54,741 bases of DNA from Lederbergia sp. NSJ-179 (GTDB taxonomy: Bacteria; Bacillota; Bacilli; Bacillales; Bacillaceae_C): assembly GCF_022867885.1 (NCBI RefSeq), contig NZ_JALIFP010000025.1, positions 1 to 54,741 on the forward strand, given 5' to 3'. How positions within the stretch are numbered: the stretch's first letter is position 1; the number at the start of each line of letters is the position of its first letter. Both the position numbers and the translations under genes were made by a program. This document shows, piece after piece, positions 42,738 to 51,174 of this stretch. Under the pieces are notes generated by a model. The model was not told where the DNA came from. It saw only the letters and a program-made list of their open reading frames with translations, and made no database searches.

Positions 42738-43490
42738 ATGCTTTTTGGCCGGCTCTTAAAGGCTTGCCTGATATCGATGTTATGTGTGGGTTTGTTTACT
42801 CCTTTTGTATTCGTACAGGCTTCTACCTACCCATTACAAACGAAATACCCAGACATTATGATTTATAAGGCGAATACAAAACAAAAAGTGATTGCCTTAA
42901 CGTTTGATGATGGACCTGACCGGCGTTTTACACCACAGGTTTTGGATGTTTTAAACAAGCATCGAGTAAAAGCAACCTTTTTCTTACTTGGAACCCGTGT
43001 TCATGAATACCCAGATGTGGCAAAAAGAATACACAATGAGGGGCATGTCCTAGGAAATCATACGTATTGGCATCCACAACTCACAAACTCCAGTGTCAAT
43101 AACATGCTTTGGGAGATCGAAAAAAATGAAAAAGAAATCAAGTCAGCAACCAATTTTGAAACGAAATTATTTCGCGCTCCTTATGGAGCATTAAATGATA
43201 ATTTGGTGAAGGAATTAGGTGAACTTGGCTATCTTGGTGTGGGTTGGTCTATTGATACGGAGGATTGGAAAAGTTTATCGTCTAAGGAAATAAAACAAAA
43301 CATTCTTAATAACGTCCATCCAGGGGCAATCATTCTAATGCATAGTGCCGGGCATTGGACACAAGATCTTTCAGGAACAGCAAAAGCTTTAGATGAAATC
43401 ATTCCGTATTTAAAAAAACAGGGTTACGAATTTTTAACCATTCCGGAAATTTTTAAGTATAACATGCATGCTCCTGAAGAAATGAAGTAA
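42738..43490 (+). CDS. Secreted polysaccharide deacetylase (NodB/CE4 family)
   Basis: 250 residues with an N-terminal signal or anchor segment (LISMLCVGLFTPFVFVQAS). Catalytic domain motifs: IALTFDDGPDRRFT (Asp base and metal Asp), VLGNHTYWHPQLT (metal His pair), RAPYGALND, GWSIDTEDWKS, and ILMHSAGHWT (final His). It probably removes N-acetyl groups from cell-wall peptidoglycan or a related polymer outside the membrane. RBS GAGGGAGGGG before ATG 42738. Upstream GAATA-N15-CATAAAA loosely resembles a forespore sigma-G promoter; weak. Confidence 0.9.
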   Translation: MLFGRLLKACLISMLCVGLFTPFVFVQASTYPLQTKYPDIMIYKANTKQKVIALTFDDGPDRRFTPQVLDVLNKHRVKATFFLLGTRVHEYPDVAKRIHNEGHVLGNHTYWHPQLTNSSVNNMLWEIEKNEKEIKSATNFETKLFRAPYGALNDNLVKELGELGYLGVGWSIDTEDWKSLSSKEIKQNILNNVHPGAIILMHSAGHWTQDLSGTAKALDEIIPYLKKQGYEFLTIPEIFKYNMHAPEEMK

Positions 43491-43594
43491 TAAACCGCAA
43501 CAATCGGACAGGGTTACGTCTTCAACCTCACCTTTTGTTAAGACACCATAAGGAGTAAAAGTGTCTCTTTTGGATTTAAACAATAAACATCGAA

Positions 43595-43646
43595 AAGAGG
43601 TTTTTCAAAAGTTCTGTGAACGAATGAGAAACCTCTTCGTTTTTTT
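43595..43646 (+). terminator. Terminator of the deacetylase gene
   Basis: AAGAGGTTT (43595-43603) / AAACCTCTT (43629-43637) followed by CGTTTTTTT. The loop itself contains a small inverted repeat. Confidence 0.8.
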
Positions 43647-43710
43647 ACAGAATTTCCCTGCATTACGACATTGAATACTTCAGCGGTATGTTTTCTTTAA
43701 AAGCCTCCAT

Positions 43711-44394
43711 TTAGCCTAAAAATTCTGTTTCCAGTTCGGTCTCACCATCCAAGGAAACACGATAGGCCTTTGCACTAGGCCGAGAACTGACAATTCTTTT
43801 TAAGTCTTGCCCAACATAATGAAGAGCCACACCATCGTCCGCAGCGATACCTGGCTTTATTTGTTTTGAGGTCACCAGCTTTTGATATGTAGGTCTTCGA
43901 TCTGCTTCCCCATCATAATGAGGACAATGGCTTCCTGATAAAAATCCTAAGCAAGATAATGGCTCAAGCCCACTCCCATAAGAGTCTGTCAAACCTTCTT
44001 CAAACCAACAAATCGATCCAGCACTGATTCCAGCAAGGATAATCCCTTGCTTCCATGCCTTTCTCAAGATCTTATCAAGGCTCCATTCTCTCCACAGAGC
44101 CAACAAATTCTTTGTATTTCCTCCACCTACATAGAGAATGTCTTTGTCTAAAAGAAAGCTTTCTAAATCTCTTGTTGGTGGATTAAAAAGCGATAAATGG
44201 GATGGTTGACAAGCTAGATTTTCAAAAAAATCATAGTAACGCGCAATATAGGAATCACTATCCCCACTAGCTGTAGGAAGAAAACAAATTTTCGGATTGG
44301 TTTTCCCGGATTGATGGAGAATATAAGAATCTAACAATGGATTGTCTGGTTCCATCGAGAAACCTCCTCCACCAAGAGCAATAATTTGACCCAT
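43711..44394 (-). CDS. Peptidase S51 family (dipeptidase E-like)
   Basis: 227 residues. The serine nucleophile sits in ILAGISAGSICWFEEGLTDS (GxSAG), with ILYVGGGNTKNLLALW as the conserved preceding loop and HYDGEADRRPTYQ (His) downstream. The fold is class-I glutamine-amidotransferase-like. Family members cleave Asp-X dipeptides or cyanophycin; here a small intracellular dipeptidase is most likely. Single gene. The 340 bp upstream (44395-44733) contain no gene beyond an 11-codon frame, MKSLQNNVIGR, at about 44641 with a plausible RBS, possibly a remnant. Confidence 0.88.
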   Translation of the reverse strand: MGQIIALGGGGFSMEPDNPLLDSYILHQSGKTNPKICFLPTASGDSDSYIARYYDFFENLACQPSHLSLFNPPTRDLESFLLDKDILYVGGGNTKNLLALWREWSLDKILRKAWKQGIILAGISAGSICWFEEGLTDSYGSGLEPLSCLGFLSGSHCPHYDGEADRRPTYQKLVTSKQIKPGIAADDGVALHYVGQDLKRIVSSRPSAKAYRVSLDGETELETEFLG

Positions 44395-44733
44395 ACACTC
44401 ACTCCCTATTGGAAATATGTTGGTTACATATTTCGATTATTTCCGGGGAAATTCCTGCATTTTTTGGAAGAAACAAGAGTTATATAGAATAAGGTGACGG
44501 AAATCCTTTTAATCCGTTATGGGGATCACTTGATTTTACATTGATGGAAATAAAGAAGTAGAAATTTTTTAAAACGAAGTTTCTAAATATTGCGGATCGC
44601 GCTATAATGAAAAACATGAATAGTGAAAGGAATGATAAAGATGAAATCATTACAGAATAACGTGATTGGAAGGTAGATTCTCGAATTCTCTTTTCAATCA
44701 TCTTAGAAAAAATACGATGAAAAGAGGAAATAT

Positions 44734-45285
44734 ATGTATAGCGATGCGGAATTAACAATTAGACCTATAAGAGAAACAGATTTAGAACGCCTTTGGGAAC
44801 TTATTTATAAGGATGAGCAGCCTGAATGGAAAAGATGGGATGCCCCTTATTTCCCGCATAACCCAATGACATATGACGTCTTTTTACCAATAGGTGAAAT
44901 GTGGGTGAAGTGCGATAATTATTGGATAATAGAAGTAGAAGGAATTGTGCGTGGTATTATTTCCTACTATTGGGAGCATGAGCCTTCTCAATGGCTGGAG
45001 ATGGGAATCGTTTTTCACGAAGCAACTTCTTGGGGGAAAGGGCTAGGGACTAGAGCAATGAAGCTATGGATTAACCATTTATTTTCCACAATGCCTCTTG
45101 TACGTGTTGGTTTTACAACCTGGTCCGGCAACAAACGCATGATACGTGTAGGAGAAAAGCTTGGTATGCAGATGGAAGCCCGCATCCGCAAAGTCCGCTA
45201 TTATAACGGACAATATTATGACTCCATTCGGATGGGTCTCTTAAGGGAAGAGTGGGAAAGTCAACCTGCTTTTTTAGTGGACTGA
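44734..45285 (+). CDS. GNAT family N-acetyltransferase (RimJ/RimL type)
   Basis: 183 residues. N-terminal LTIRPIRETDLERLWEL strand-helix, then the acetyl-CoA loop EATSWGKGLGTRAMKLWI (GKGLGT) and the terminal RVGEKLGMQMEARIRK motif of RimJ-type enzymes. It acetylates an amino group of an unknown substrate. RBS AAAAGAGGAAA before ATG 44734. The MFS transporter gene begins about 40 bp downstream on the same strand, so they may be co-transcribed. Confidence 0.85.
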   Translation: MYSDAELTIRPIRETDLERLWELIYKDEQPEWKRWDAPYFPHNPMTYDVFLPIGEMWVKCDNYWIIEVEGIVRGIISYYWEHEPSQWLEMGIVFHEATSWGKGLGTRAMKLWINHLFSTMPLVRVGFTTWSGNKRMIRVGEKLGMQMEARIRKVRYYNGQYYDSIRMGLLREEWESQPAFLVD

Positions 45286-45326
45286 TTTCGCCTTTTCCAT
45301 TACTAACAAACGGCAGGGGTGTGGCT

Positions 45327-46499
45327 GTGAAATCATCTAGAAAAATATTATTTTATGTTGTGACGATGATGTATTGGTTTTCCATGTATACGTATGTACC
45401 CATTCTCTCGCCTTATGTGGAGCATCTTGGTGGTTCTGTTTTTATGATCGGTTTGGTCGTGGGGAGTTATGGGTTTACGCAGATGCTTGTACGCATTCCC
45501 TTGGGAATCTGGTCAGATCGAATTGGAAAGCGCAAGCTGTTTATTTTTGCCGGAATCGCTTGTGCGGTCTTAAGTAGCTTAGGGCTAGCGTTCTCGACCA
45601 ATGTGTGGGCGTTTTTCGGCTTTCGTTCCCTTGCAGGTGTGGCAGCGGCAAGCTGGGTAGCCTTTACCGTTTTATTTGCGAGCTATTTTGAATCCGATGA
45701 AGCACCGAAAGCAATGGGGATTATTAGCTTTTATACAAGTATCGGGCAAATGACCGCCACTACGATTGGCGGATTTTTAGCCGATTATATTAGTTGGAGT
45801 GCCCCTTTTTATATGGGGGCTATCGTTGGACTACTCGGTTTACTCCTTGCCTTGAAACTTGTTGAAAAACCAGCCGATGTGAAAAAGAAGCCTGTTGAAG
45901 TGAAGGAACTTCTAAAAATGGGAGGAGAAAAATTATTATTGTCTGTCTCCTTATTGGCTATTGTTGTACAGTGTATTACATTCACAACGATGTTTGGTTT
46001 TACCCCTTTACATGCTGCTAGTCTAGGAGCATCGAATGCAGATCTAAGTATATTAACCTTGCTGTCTACCTTGCCCAATGCGATTGCAGGCTATATGAGT
46101 GGAAGTTTTTTTGTCAAAAGATTTGGGGAAAGATACACAATTTTGTTAGGATTTTTAGCCGCTGCGATCTGTACCATTCTCCTTCCTTTTACAAATAGCT
46201 TGATTTTATTGATCCTTACACAAGCCGTTAATGGCTTTGCCCAAGGATTGATGATGCCTGTATTAATGGGACTGGCAATTCAATCTGTCAATGAAGAAAG
46301 AAGGGCTTCAGCTATGGGTTTTTTTCAGGCCCTGTATTCCTTAGGAATGTTCGGTGGCCCTTTTATTGCAGGCTGGATTGGAGAATTTGTTGGCCTTTCG
46401 GGTGGATTTATTGTGATTGGTGCGCTTAGTTTGGTGGGGGCTATTTTAGCTTATCTTTGGATGCCAAATAGCAAATTAAAGCAAGGATTGGGGCATTGA
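45327..46499 (+). CDS. Major facilitator superfamily transporter
   Basis: About 390 residues, 12 predicted hydrophobic segments, typical drug/solute MFS. The motif-A loop after TM2 is LVRIPLGIWSDRIGKRKLF, and a central charged loop (EKPADVKKKPVEVKEL) separates two halves. Probably an efflux pump, but the substrate is unknown. The frame is open from 45252, overlapping the GNAT gene. AGGGG at 45315-45319 favours the GTG at 45327 (MKSSRKILFYVV) over upstream codons. A terminator follows. Confidence 0.87.
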   Translation: MKSSRKILFYVVTMMYWFSMYTYVPILSPYVEHLGGSVFMIGLVVGSYGFTQMLVRIPLGIWSDRIGKRKLFIFAGIACAVLSSLGLAFSTNVWAFFGFRSLAGVAAASWVAFTVLFASYFESDEAPKAMGIISFYTSIGQMTATTIGGFLADYISWSAPFYMGAIVGLLGLLLALKLVEKPADVKKKPVEVKELLKMGGEKLLLSVSLLAIVVQCITFTTMFGFTPLHAASLGASNADLSILTLLSTLPNAIAGYMSGSFFVKRFGERYTILLGFLAAAICTILLPFTNSLILLILTQAVNGFAQGLMMPVLMGLAIQSVNEERRASAMGFFQALYSLGMFGGPFIAGWIGEFVGLSGGFIVIGALSLVGAILAYLWMPNSKLKQGLGH

Positions 46500-46507
46500 T
46501 TTTTAAA

Positions 46508-46549
46508 AAAATATGGTTGGTAGTTAGGAAGATTACCAGCCATATTTTA
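46508..46549 (+). terminator. Terminator of the MFS gene
   Basis: Imperfect hairpin ATATGGTTGGTA ... TACCAGCCATAT followed by TTTATAAT. It also precedes the truncated GNAT on the other strand. Confidence 0.7.
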
Positions 46550-46566
46550 TAATCAGATTAATTTTC

Positions 46567-46800
46567 TTATGTCCTCTCCCACTCTTGCTCTAAAATACTA
46601 TAAAGATACGAATCACGCCATTCATCTTTTATTAACAAATGTTCGCGTATTCTTCCTCCCTTGATCATGCCAACTTTCTCTAGAACTCTAGCTGAACCAA
46701 TATTCCTCTGATCACAGGTAGCATAAATCCGATGTAGCTTTAACTCTCCAAAACCAAAACCTATCAATGATCGGGCAACATCTATCGCTATTTTGTTCCC
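46567..46800 (-). pseudogene. C-terminal fragment of a GNAT acetyltransferase
   Basis: Reads GNKIAIDVARSLIGFGFGELKL, then HRIYATCDQRNIGSARVLEK and GMIKGGRIREHLLIKDEW. This is the final third of a RimJ-like GNAT, including the NxxSxRVLEKxG motif. The N-terminal 100 or so residues and the start are absent. Coding similarity begins exactly where the histidine phosphatase gene ends (46788-46800), so a deletion has fused the tail of one gene to the end of the other. The internal ATG at 46767 would give a 66-residue non-functional piece. Confidence 0.8.
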
Positions 46801-47396
46801 TTCCTTTCTTTGTTTGTATTATTGTATTGTGAAAGATGCATCACTTGATTATAATCTTGAATTTCCCATTGATTTTCCCTGAGGTGAAGATTGCTTATAC
46901 AGGCATTGAATAACTTTGACTTTCCCGATCCGATTTTACCGTTTGAGAAATTGGTTAAAATGGCATTGATCACCGCTCCATGTGCAACAAGAATGATTTT
47001 TTGATTGGGGTATTCTTCATGAACTCGTTGAATGCCTTCTATAACTCGTCGATTAAAGGAGGTTCGGTCTTCTTGATTCGGGATATCCCCATCTGGAAAG
47101 CTTGCTAGCCTTTCCTCCTTTGTCATCCCTTCTGCATCCCCAAAGCTCCGCTCAACAAACTCCGCCATTTCTATGATCGGGAGTTGTAATGACATATTGA
47201 TGATCTCCGCTGTTTGTTTGGCTCTTTTCATGGGACTCGTCACGATCCTATCCCAGTGTGAACGAGCAAAGTATTGACCGCATTCTCTTGCTTGTTGTTT
47301 TCCTGTTGCATTGAGTGGAATATCTGTCCTACCTTGCAGTTTTCCCGCTGCATTCCAATCCGTTTCACCATGTCTCACTAAACAGATTCTACTCAT
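46788..47396 (-). CDS. Histidine phosphatase family protein (phosphoglycerate-mutase-like)
   Basis: 202 residues. Phosphohistidine motif LVRHGETDWNAAGKLQGRTD at the N-terminus, TSPMKRAKQTAEII (second Arg), acidic AEFVERSFGDAEG, and ILVAHGAVINAIL with the second His. Probably a small-molecule phosphatase of the PhoE/CobC kind. The C-terminal end (YNNTNKERKGTK) overlaps the deletion joint with the GNAT fragment, so the last residues may be foreign. Overall length is normal. Confidence 0.88.
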   Translation of the reverse strand: MSRICLVRHGETDWNAAGKLQGRTDIPLNATGKQQARECGQYFARSHWDRIVTSPMKRAKQTAEIINMSLQLPIIEMAEFVERSFGDAEGMTKEERLASFPDGDIPNQEDRTSFNRRVIEGIQRVHEEYPNQKIILVAHGAVINAILTNFSNGKIGSGKSKLFNACISNLHLRENQWEIQDYNQVMHLSQYNNTNKERKGTK

Positions 47397-47459
47397 TTTT
47401 TATCCCTCCAGACAATCAGCTTGATTGGATCCATCGGTCTCCCTCAGCGCTCTTTCATC

Positions 47460-47909
47460 CTAAATCAATTTATTTAATTCAGTCGATAAACGATTCTTTA
47501 ATTCTGCTAGTTCTTCATCATTCGGTTTAACATTTTCAGAATACATTTTATTCTTCGGTGTCCACCATACGGGGTGGGTAGGATTAGGCTCATCCGAACT
47601 TCGTGGAAATATATGCCAGTGCATATGTGCATCTCCATTCCCCAAAAGTTCATAATTTAATTTTATTGGGTTGAATGCCCTATAGACCGCCTCTGAAACT
47701 TTACTCATTTCAACAAGGAATTTTCTCTTATATTCGGACTCCAATTCATGCAATTCCTTTCGGTGTGCTTTACACAAAAATAATGTGTAACCCTTGAAAT
47801 ATTGATGGTCCCCGATTACAACATATCCTGTTTCAAGTTCAGTTACAAAATATTTGTTCGTACCTTCCTTTATCATCTCGATACGACTACAAATCAAACA
47901 ATCACCCAT
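47460..47909 (-). CDS. HIT family nucleotide hydrolase
   Basis: 149 residues. The histidine triad appears as GNGDAHMHWHIFPRS (HxHxH), preceded by LFLCKAHRKELHEL and an N-terminal CLIC pair that may bind zinc (GDCLICSRIE). HIT enzymes act as nucleoside-phosphoramidate or dinucleotide hydrolases. Start ATG 47909 behind ACGGAGGTAG. It stands 60 bp upstream of the phosphatase gene in the same direction. Confidence 0.87.
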   Translation of the reverse strand: MGDCLICSRIEMIKEGTNKYFVTELETGYVVIGDHQYFKGYTLFLCKAHRKELHELESEYKRKFLVEMSKVSEAVYRAFNPIKLNYELLGNGDAHMHWHIFPRSSDEPNPTHPVWWTPKNKMYSENVKPNDEELAELKNRLSTELNKLI

Positions 47910-47926
47910 CTAATCTACCTCCGTTT

Positions 47927-48022
47927 TCAAAAGAGTTCACTGTTAAACAGACTTTCCGTGTCCACGGTATATTCATAGGCCTCTGCAAGCTGATTAAACG
48001 CAGCTTGCATTTGCTTTTTCAT
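47927..48022 (-). pseudogene. N-terminal stub of a SAM methyltransferase
   Basis: From ATG 48022 (behind GAGGTGACTT) the frame encodes MKKQMQAAFNQLAEAYEYTV and DTESLFNSE, then stops at 47927. The FNQLAExYExxVDTES...N pattern is the beginning of a class I methyltransferase seen in Bacillaceae, so about 31 of some 250 residues remain. The gene was cut near the start of the HIT gene. Confidence 0.55.
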
Positions 48023-48190
48023 AAGTCACCTCAATGAATTGAATTGATCTTTTTAATTCTAGTGGTATTCCTGCCGTATGATTAAAGGGCTTAAGTGAAC
48101 ATTCAGATACACGACTACCCAAAATCACAAAACAATGATCATATTGATTTACATGAACGGTCTCCCCATCACCTTTTTCTAAAAATACCT
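47994..48190 (-). pseudogene. Remnant of an unidentified gene
   Basis: A frame ending at TAA 47994 encodes EVFLEKGDGETVHVNQYDHC, then FVILGSRVSECSLKPFNHTA, and overlaps the methyltransferase stub in the manner of adjacent genes. Upstream, another frame (WLNILSGEKEIALLLAK, near 48200-48255) looks like an earlier part of the same decayed region. I do not recognise the family. From 48260 to 48600 there is no gene except a possible 18-codon frame (MNLSGAQLFC...) at about 48327 behind AGGAGGAG. Confidence 0.45.
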
Positions 48191-48600
48191 CTCATTCTTA
48201 TTTCGCCAATAGAAGAGCGATTTCCTTTTCACCCGATAAAATATTGAGCCAATGGTCAGCTATTTGCCCTTAATCGTTACCAATTTATAAGGTTCCTTGG
48301 CTTTTTAGTCATTATTCAGGAGGAGTATGAATCTGAGTGGCGCTCAGTTGTTTTGTATTTCGATAGGTAATTCAAAGTGCTAAAGGCAATCTTTTTTCCA
48401 TATATTGAACAAGAGAAGAATAAGATCATGCTATTACCTTCTATTTTATACATCTATTGTATCCGCAGCTTATTTTTAATGCGGAACTAGGTAAATTTCA
48501 AGACATTCTCAGAGCTTCAAAAATAAAAGTCGCGTTCTTTGTTTACGGAGTTTTCAATTCCATTTTCAAATAAATAATTTGCTTACAAGGGGGTATTGTC

Positions 48601-49584
48601 ATGAGAAAAGTTTTAAATGCCTTTGTAATACTGGTATTGATCTTGATGCCACTTCTTAGCGCATGTGGTGCGGACACAAAGGTAAATAATGGTGGGAATG
48701 ATACGGGCGATGATTCAGGGAAAGGTAAGCACAAAATTGGAATCCTTGCGCCGGCTGTGACACATGGATGGGTTGCTGCGGTTGCATACCATGCAGAAGC
48801 TCGTGCTAAGGAACTTTCTAATGAGATCGAGTACCAGATTCAAACAAGCTCTAATGCCGAAGAAATGACTTCACAATTAGATGATTTGATCACATGGGGA
48901 GCAGAAGCCATTGTCGCATTCCCACAGTGGGAGGGAATGGAACTCCCCATCCAAAGAGCACTCGATGCTGATATTGAGGTTGTCAACTTTGATATTGAAA
49001 TCGGTGTGGAAGGGGTCCACCGCGTTTCTGGAGATAACGAAGACATGGGGGTTCAAGGGGCCAAATACATTGTAGACAAGATTGGGAAAGAAGGAAATGT
49101 TGTGATGTTGGAAGTTCCTTCTTCGGGTTCCGTTTCTGAGTTAAGAAAGAAAGGCTTCGTTGAGACCATGGAAGAAATCGCCCCCAATATGAACATTACC
49201 ACGTATGCTACAAAGTTTACACGAGAAGATGGTTTAAAGGATTTTGCTGATATTTTAACAAGTAACGATAAGATTGACGCCGTTTACTCTATGGATGATG
49301 AAACATCTATCGGTGTCCTGCAAGCGATCAGTGAAGCCGGAAGAACGGATATTAAGGTCGTCACTGGTGGAGGTGGTATGCAGGAATACTTTAAAATGAT
49401 GCCAGAAAATGAAAAGATCTGGATTCAGTCCGCGCTATACAGTCCAATTATGGTGCAAGATGCTGTAGATGTAGCCCTGAAACTTTTAAATGGTGACGAC
49501 GTTGAAGCGGTTAAGGTGATTCCCACAACTGTTGTGGATAGAGAAAATTATGAGGAGTTCCTTGACGAAAATTCACCGTATTAA
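48601..49584 (+). CDS. Sugar ABC transporter solute-binding lipoprotein (ribose/galactose class)
   Basis: 327 residues. Lipoprotein signal: MRKVLNAFVILVLILMPLL followed by SAC (lipobox; the cysteine anchors it to the membrane). The rest is the periplasmic-binding fold of the RbsB/YtfQ class: HKIGILAPAVTHGWVAAVAYHA, ITWGAEAIVAFPQWEG, RVSGDNEDMGVQGAKYI and a C-terminal VDREN. It binds a monosaccharide for the transporter encoded downstream. ATG 48601 follows AAGGGGG. Substrate unknown, as no catabolic gene or regulator is next to it. Confidence 0.9.
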   Translation: MRKVLNAFVILVLILMPLLSACGADTKVNNGGNDTGDDSGKGKHKIGILAPAVTHGWVAAVAYHAEARAKELSNEIEYQIQTSSNAEEMTSQLDDLITWGAEAIVAFPQWEGMELPIQRALDADIEVVNFDIEIGVEGVHRVSGDNEDMGVQGAKYIVDKIGKEGNVVMLEVPSSGSVSELRKKGFVETMEEIAPNMNITTYATKFTREDGLKDFADILTSNDKIDAVYSMDDETSIGVLQAISEAGRTDIKVVTGGGGMQEYFKMMPENEKIWIQSALYSPIMVQDAVDVALKLLNGDDVEAVKVIPTTVVDRENYEEFLDENSPY

Positions 49585-49665
49585 TTTTGGTCATTTTCTA
49601 TAGAGAATGAGGGATTATGGCATTGCCATGGTCTCTTCTTTCAATAATTGTCTGGAAGTGATGTC

Positions 49666-51147
49666 ATGATCATAGAGATGAAGAACATCAGGAAATCCTT
49701 TGGAAGCAATGATGTACTTAAGGATATATCGTTTACACTTAAGGGCGGTGAAATTTGCGCCTTACTGGGTGAAAATGGTGCAGGAAAATCAACTCTTATG
49801 AATATTTTAGGAGGCGTCCTCCCAATGGATTCGGGTTCACTCCACATAGATGGGAAGCAAATGGCATTCAGCACTCCAGCAGAGTCACAAGCAGCAGGAA
49901 TTGCCTTCATTCATCAGGAGCTAAATTTGATCAACGATTTACCAATCTATGAAAATATGTTCCTAGGGAGGGAACTGAAAACCAAAACAGGAAGCTTGGA
50001 CTTAGCTAAAATGTACAAAGAAACGGAAGCGATATTTAAGGAAATGAACGTGAATCTAGATCCTGGAATGTATGTACGCGATTTAGATACTTCTTACAAA
50101 CAAATCGTTGAAATTTGCCGAGCGTTGATGACGAAAGCATCGATTATCATTATGGATGAGCCCACTACTTCCTTAACAGATCAGGAAATTAAACGCGTTT
50201 TTGCGATGATGAAAATGTTAAAAGATCAGAATGTCGGAATTATTTTTATTTCCCACAAGTTAAATGAAGTGCTTGAGGTTTGTACCCGATATGTCGTCCT
50301 TCGTGATGGCAATCTGGTGGCAGAAGGGAATGTCAGTGAAGTAACAACAAACGATCTCGCGCGCTTCATGGTCGGCTTTGATGTGAGAACAGAACCTTTA
50401 GTAAGGGAGAAAAAACTAGGGCCTGAGGTGTTACGAGTGGAGGGATTTACATCCAACCAAACGTTTAGGGATATTCACTTTTCTATCAAAGCCGGAGAAA
50501 TTGTTGGAGTGACCGGTCTTCTTGGTGATGGACGCAGTGAACTCTTTCAATCGATTTTCGGTGCAAAAAAAAGGATATCTGGAAAAATATATGTAAACGG
50601 AAAAAAAGCTACATTTAAGAATACGACACAGGTAATCAAGGAAGGGATTGCCTATCTTCCAAATAATAGAAAAGAAAATGCGATCATTAAGGATATGAAT
50701 ATCATCGAGAATGCATCCATTGCCACTTGGCCAAGATTTTCCAAAAGAGGGGTAATAAACGAAAGGAAACATCAGGAAATTTTTGCAAAACAACGGAAGG
50801 CATTAAGTTTAAAGATGGGAGAGCTTACCGACAGCATTACAAGTCTTTCTGGTGGGAACCAACAAAAGGTGGTACTTGCTAAGTGGTTAGCGGCGGACCC
50901 CAAAGTGCTTATCTTAGATAATCCTACCCAAGGTGTGGATGTAGGAGCGAAAGAAGACATTTATGATATCATTTTAAAACTTGCCGATGAAAACATTGCG
51001 ATTATCGTACTTTCCAGTGAAGCGCCTGAAATTATTCGTGTATGTGATCGTGCTATTGTTATGTATCATGGGGTTATTCAAGGAGAGGTTGCTGGAGAAG
51101 CAATGAATGAGCATAACATAATGAATCTTGCTACGGGTGGGCAATGA
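49666..51147 (+). CDS. Sugar ABC transporter ATP-binding protein (RbsA/MglA type, two ATPase domains)
   Basis: 493 residues with tandem ABC domains. The first has Walker A ALLGENGAGKSTLMNILG, a degenerate signature (LDTSYKQIVEI) and Walker B IIIMDEPTTSLT. The second has a degenerate Walker A (TGLLGDGRSELF), an intact signature SLSGGNQQKV and Walker B VLILDNPTQGVDVG. This asymmetry is typical of carbohydrate CUT2 ATPases. The frame begins at 49648, but GGAAGTGAT is placed for ATG 49666 (MIIEMKNIRKSF). Energises the importer with the lipoprotein and permease genes around it. Confidence 0.93.
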   Translation: MIIEMKNIRKSFGSNDVLKDISFTLKGGEICALLGENGAGKSTLMNILGGVLPMDSGSLHIDGKQMAFSTPAESQAAGIAFIHQELNLINDLPIYENMFLGRELKTKTGSLDLAKMYKETEAIFKEMNVNLDPGMYVRDLDTSYKQIVEICRALMTKASIIIMDEPTTSLTDQEIKRVFAMMKMLKDQNVGIIFISHKLNEVLEVCTRYVVLRDGNLVAEGNVSEVTTNDLARFMVGFDVRTEPLVREKKLGPEVLRVEGFTSNQTFRDIHFSIKAGEIVGVTGLLGDGRSELFQSIFGAKKRISGKIYVNGKKATFKNTTQVIKEGIAYLPNNRKENAIIKDMNIIENASIATWPRFSKRGVINERKHQEIFAKQRKALSLKMGELTDSITSLSGGNQQKVVLAKWLAADPKVLILDNPTQGVDVGAKEDIYDIILKLADENIAIIVLSSEAPEIIRVCDRAIVMYHGVIQGEVAGEAMNEHNIMNLATGGQ

Positions 51148-51174
51148 ACACCTAAGTGAGGGAAAGGAAAGCCA

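Noticed and set aside
49641-49910. Minus-strand frames antisense to the sugar ABC transporter genes
   Set aside because: They are shadows of strongly coding plus-strand genes with clear ABC motifs.
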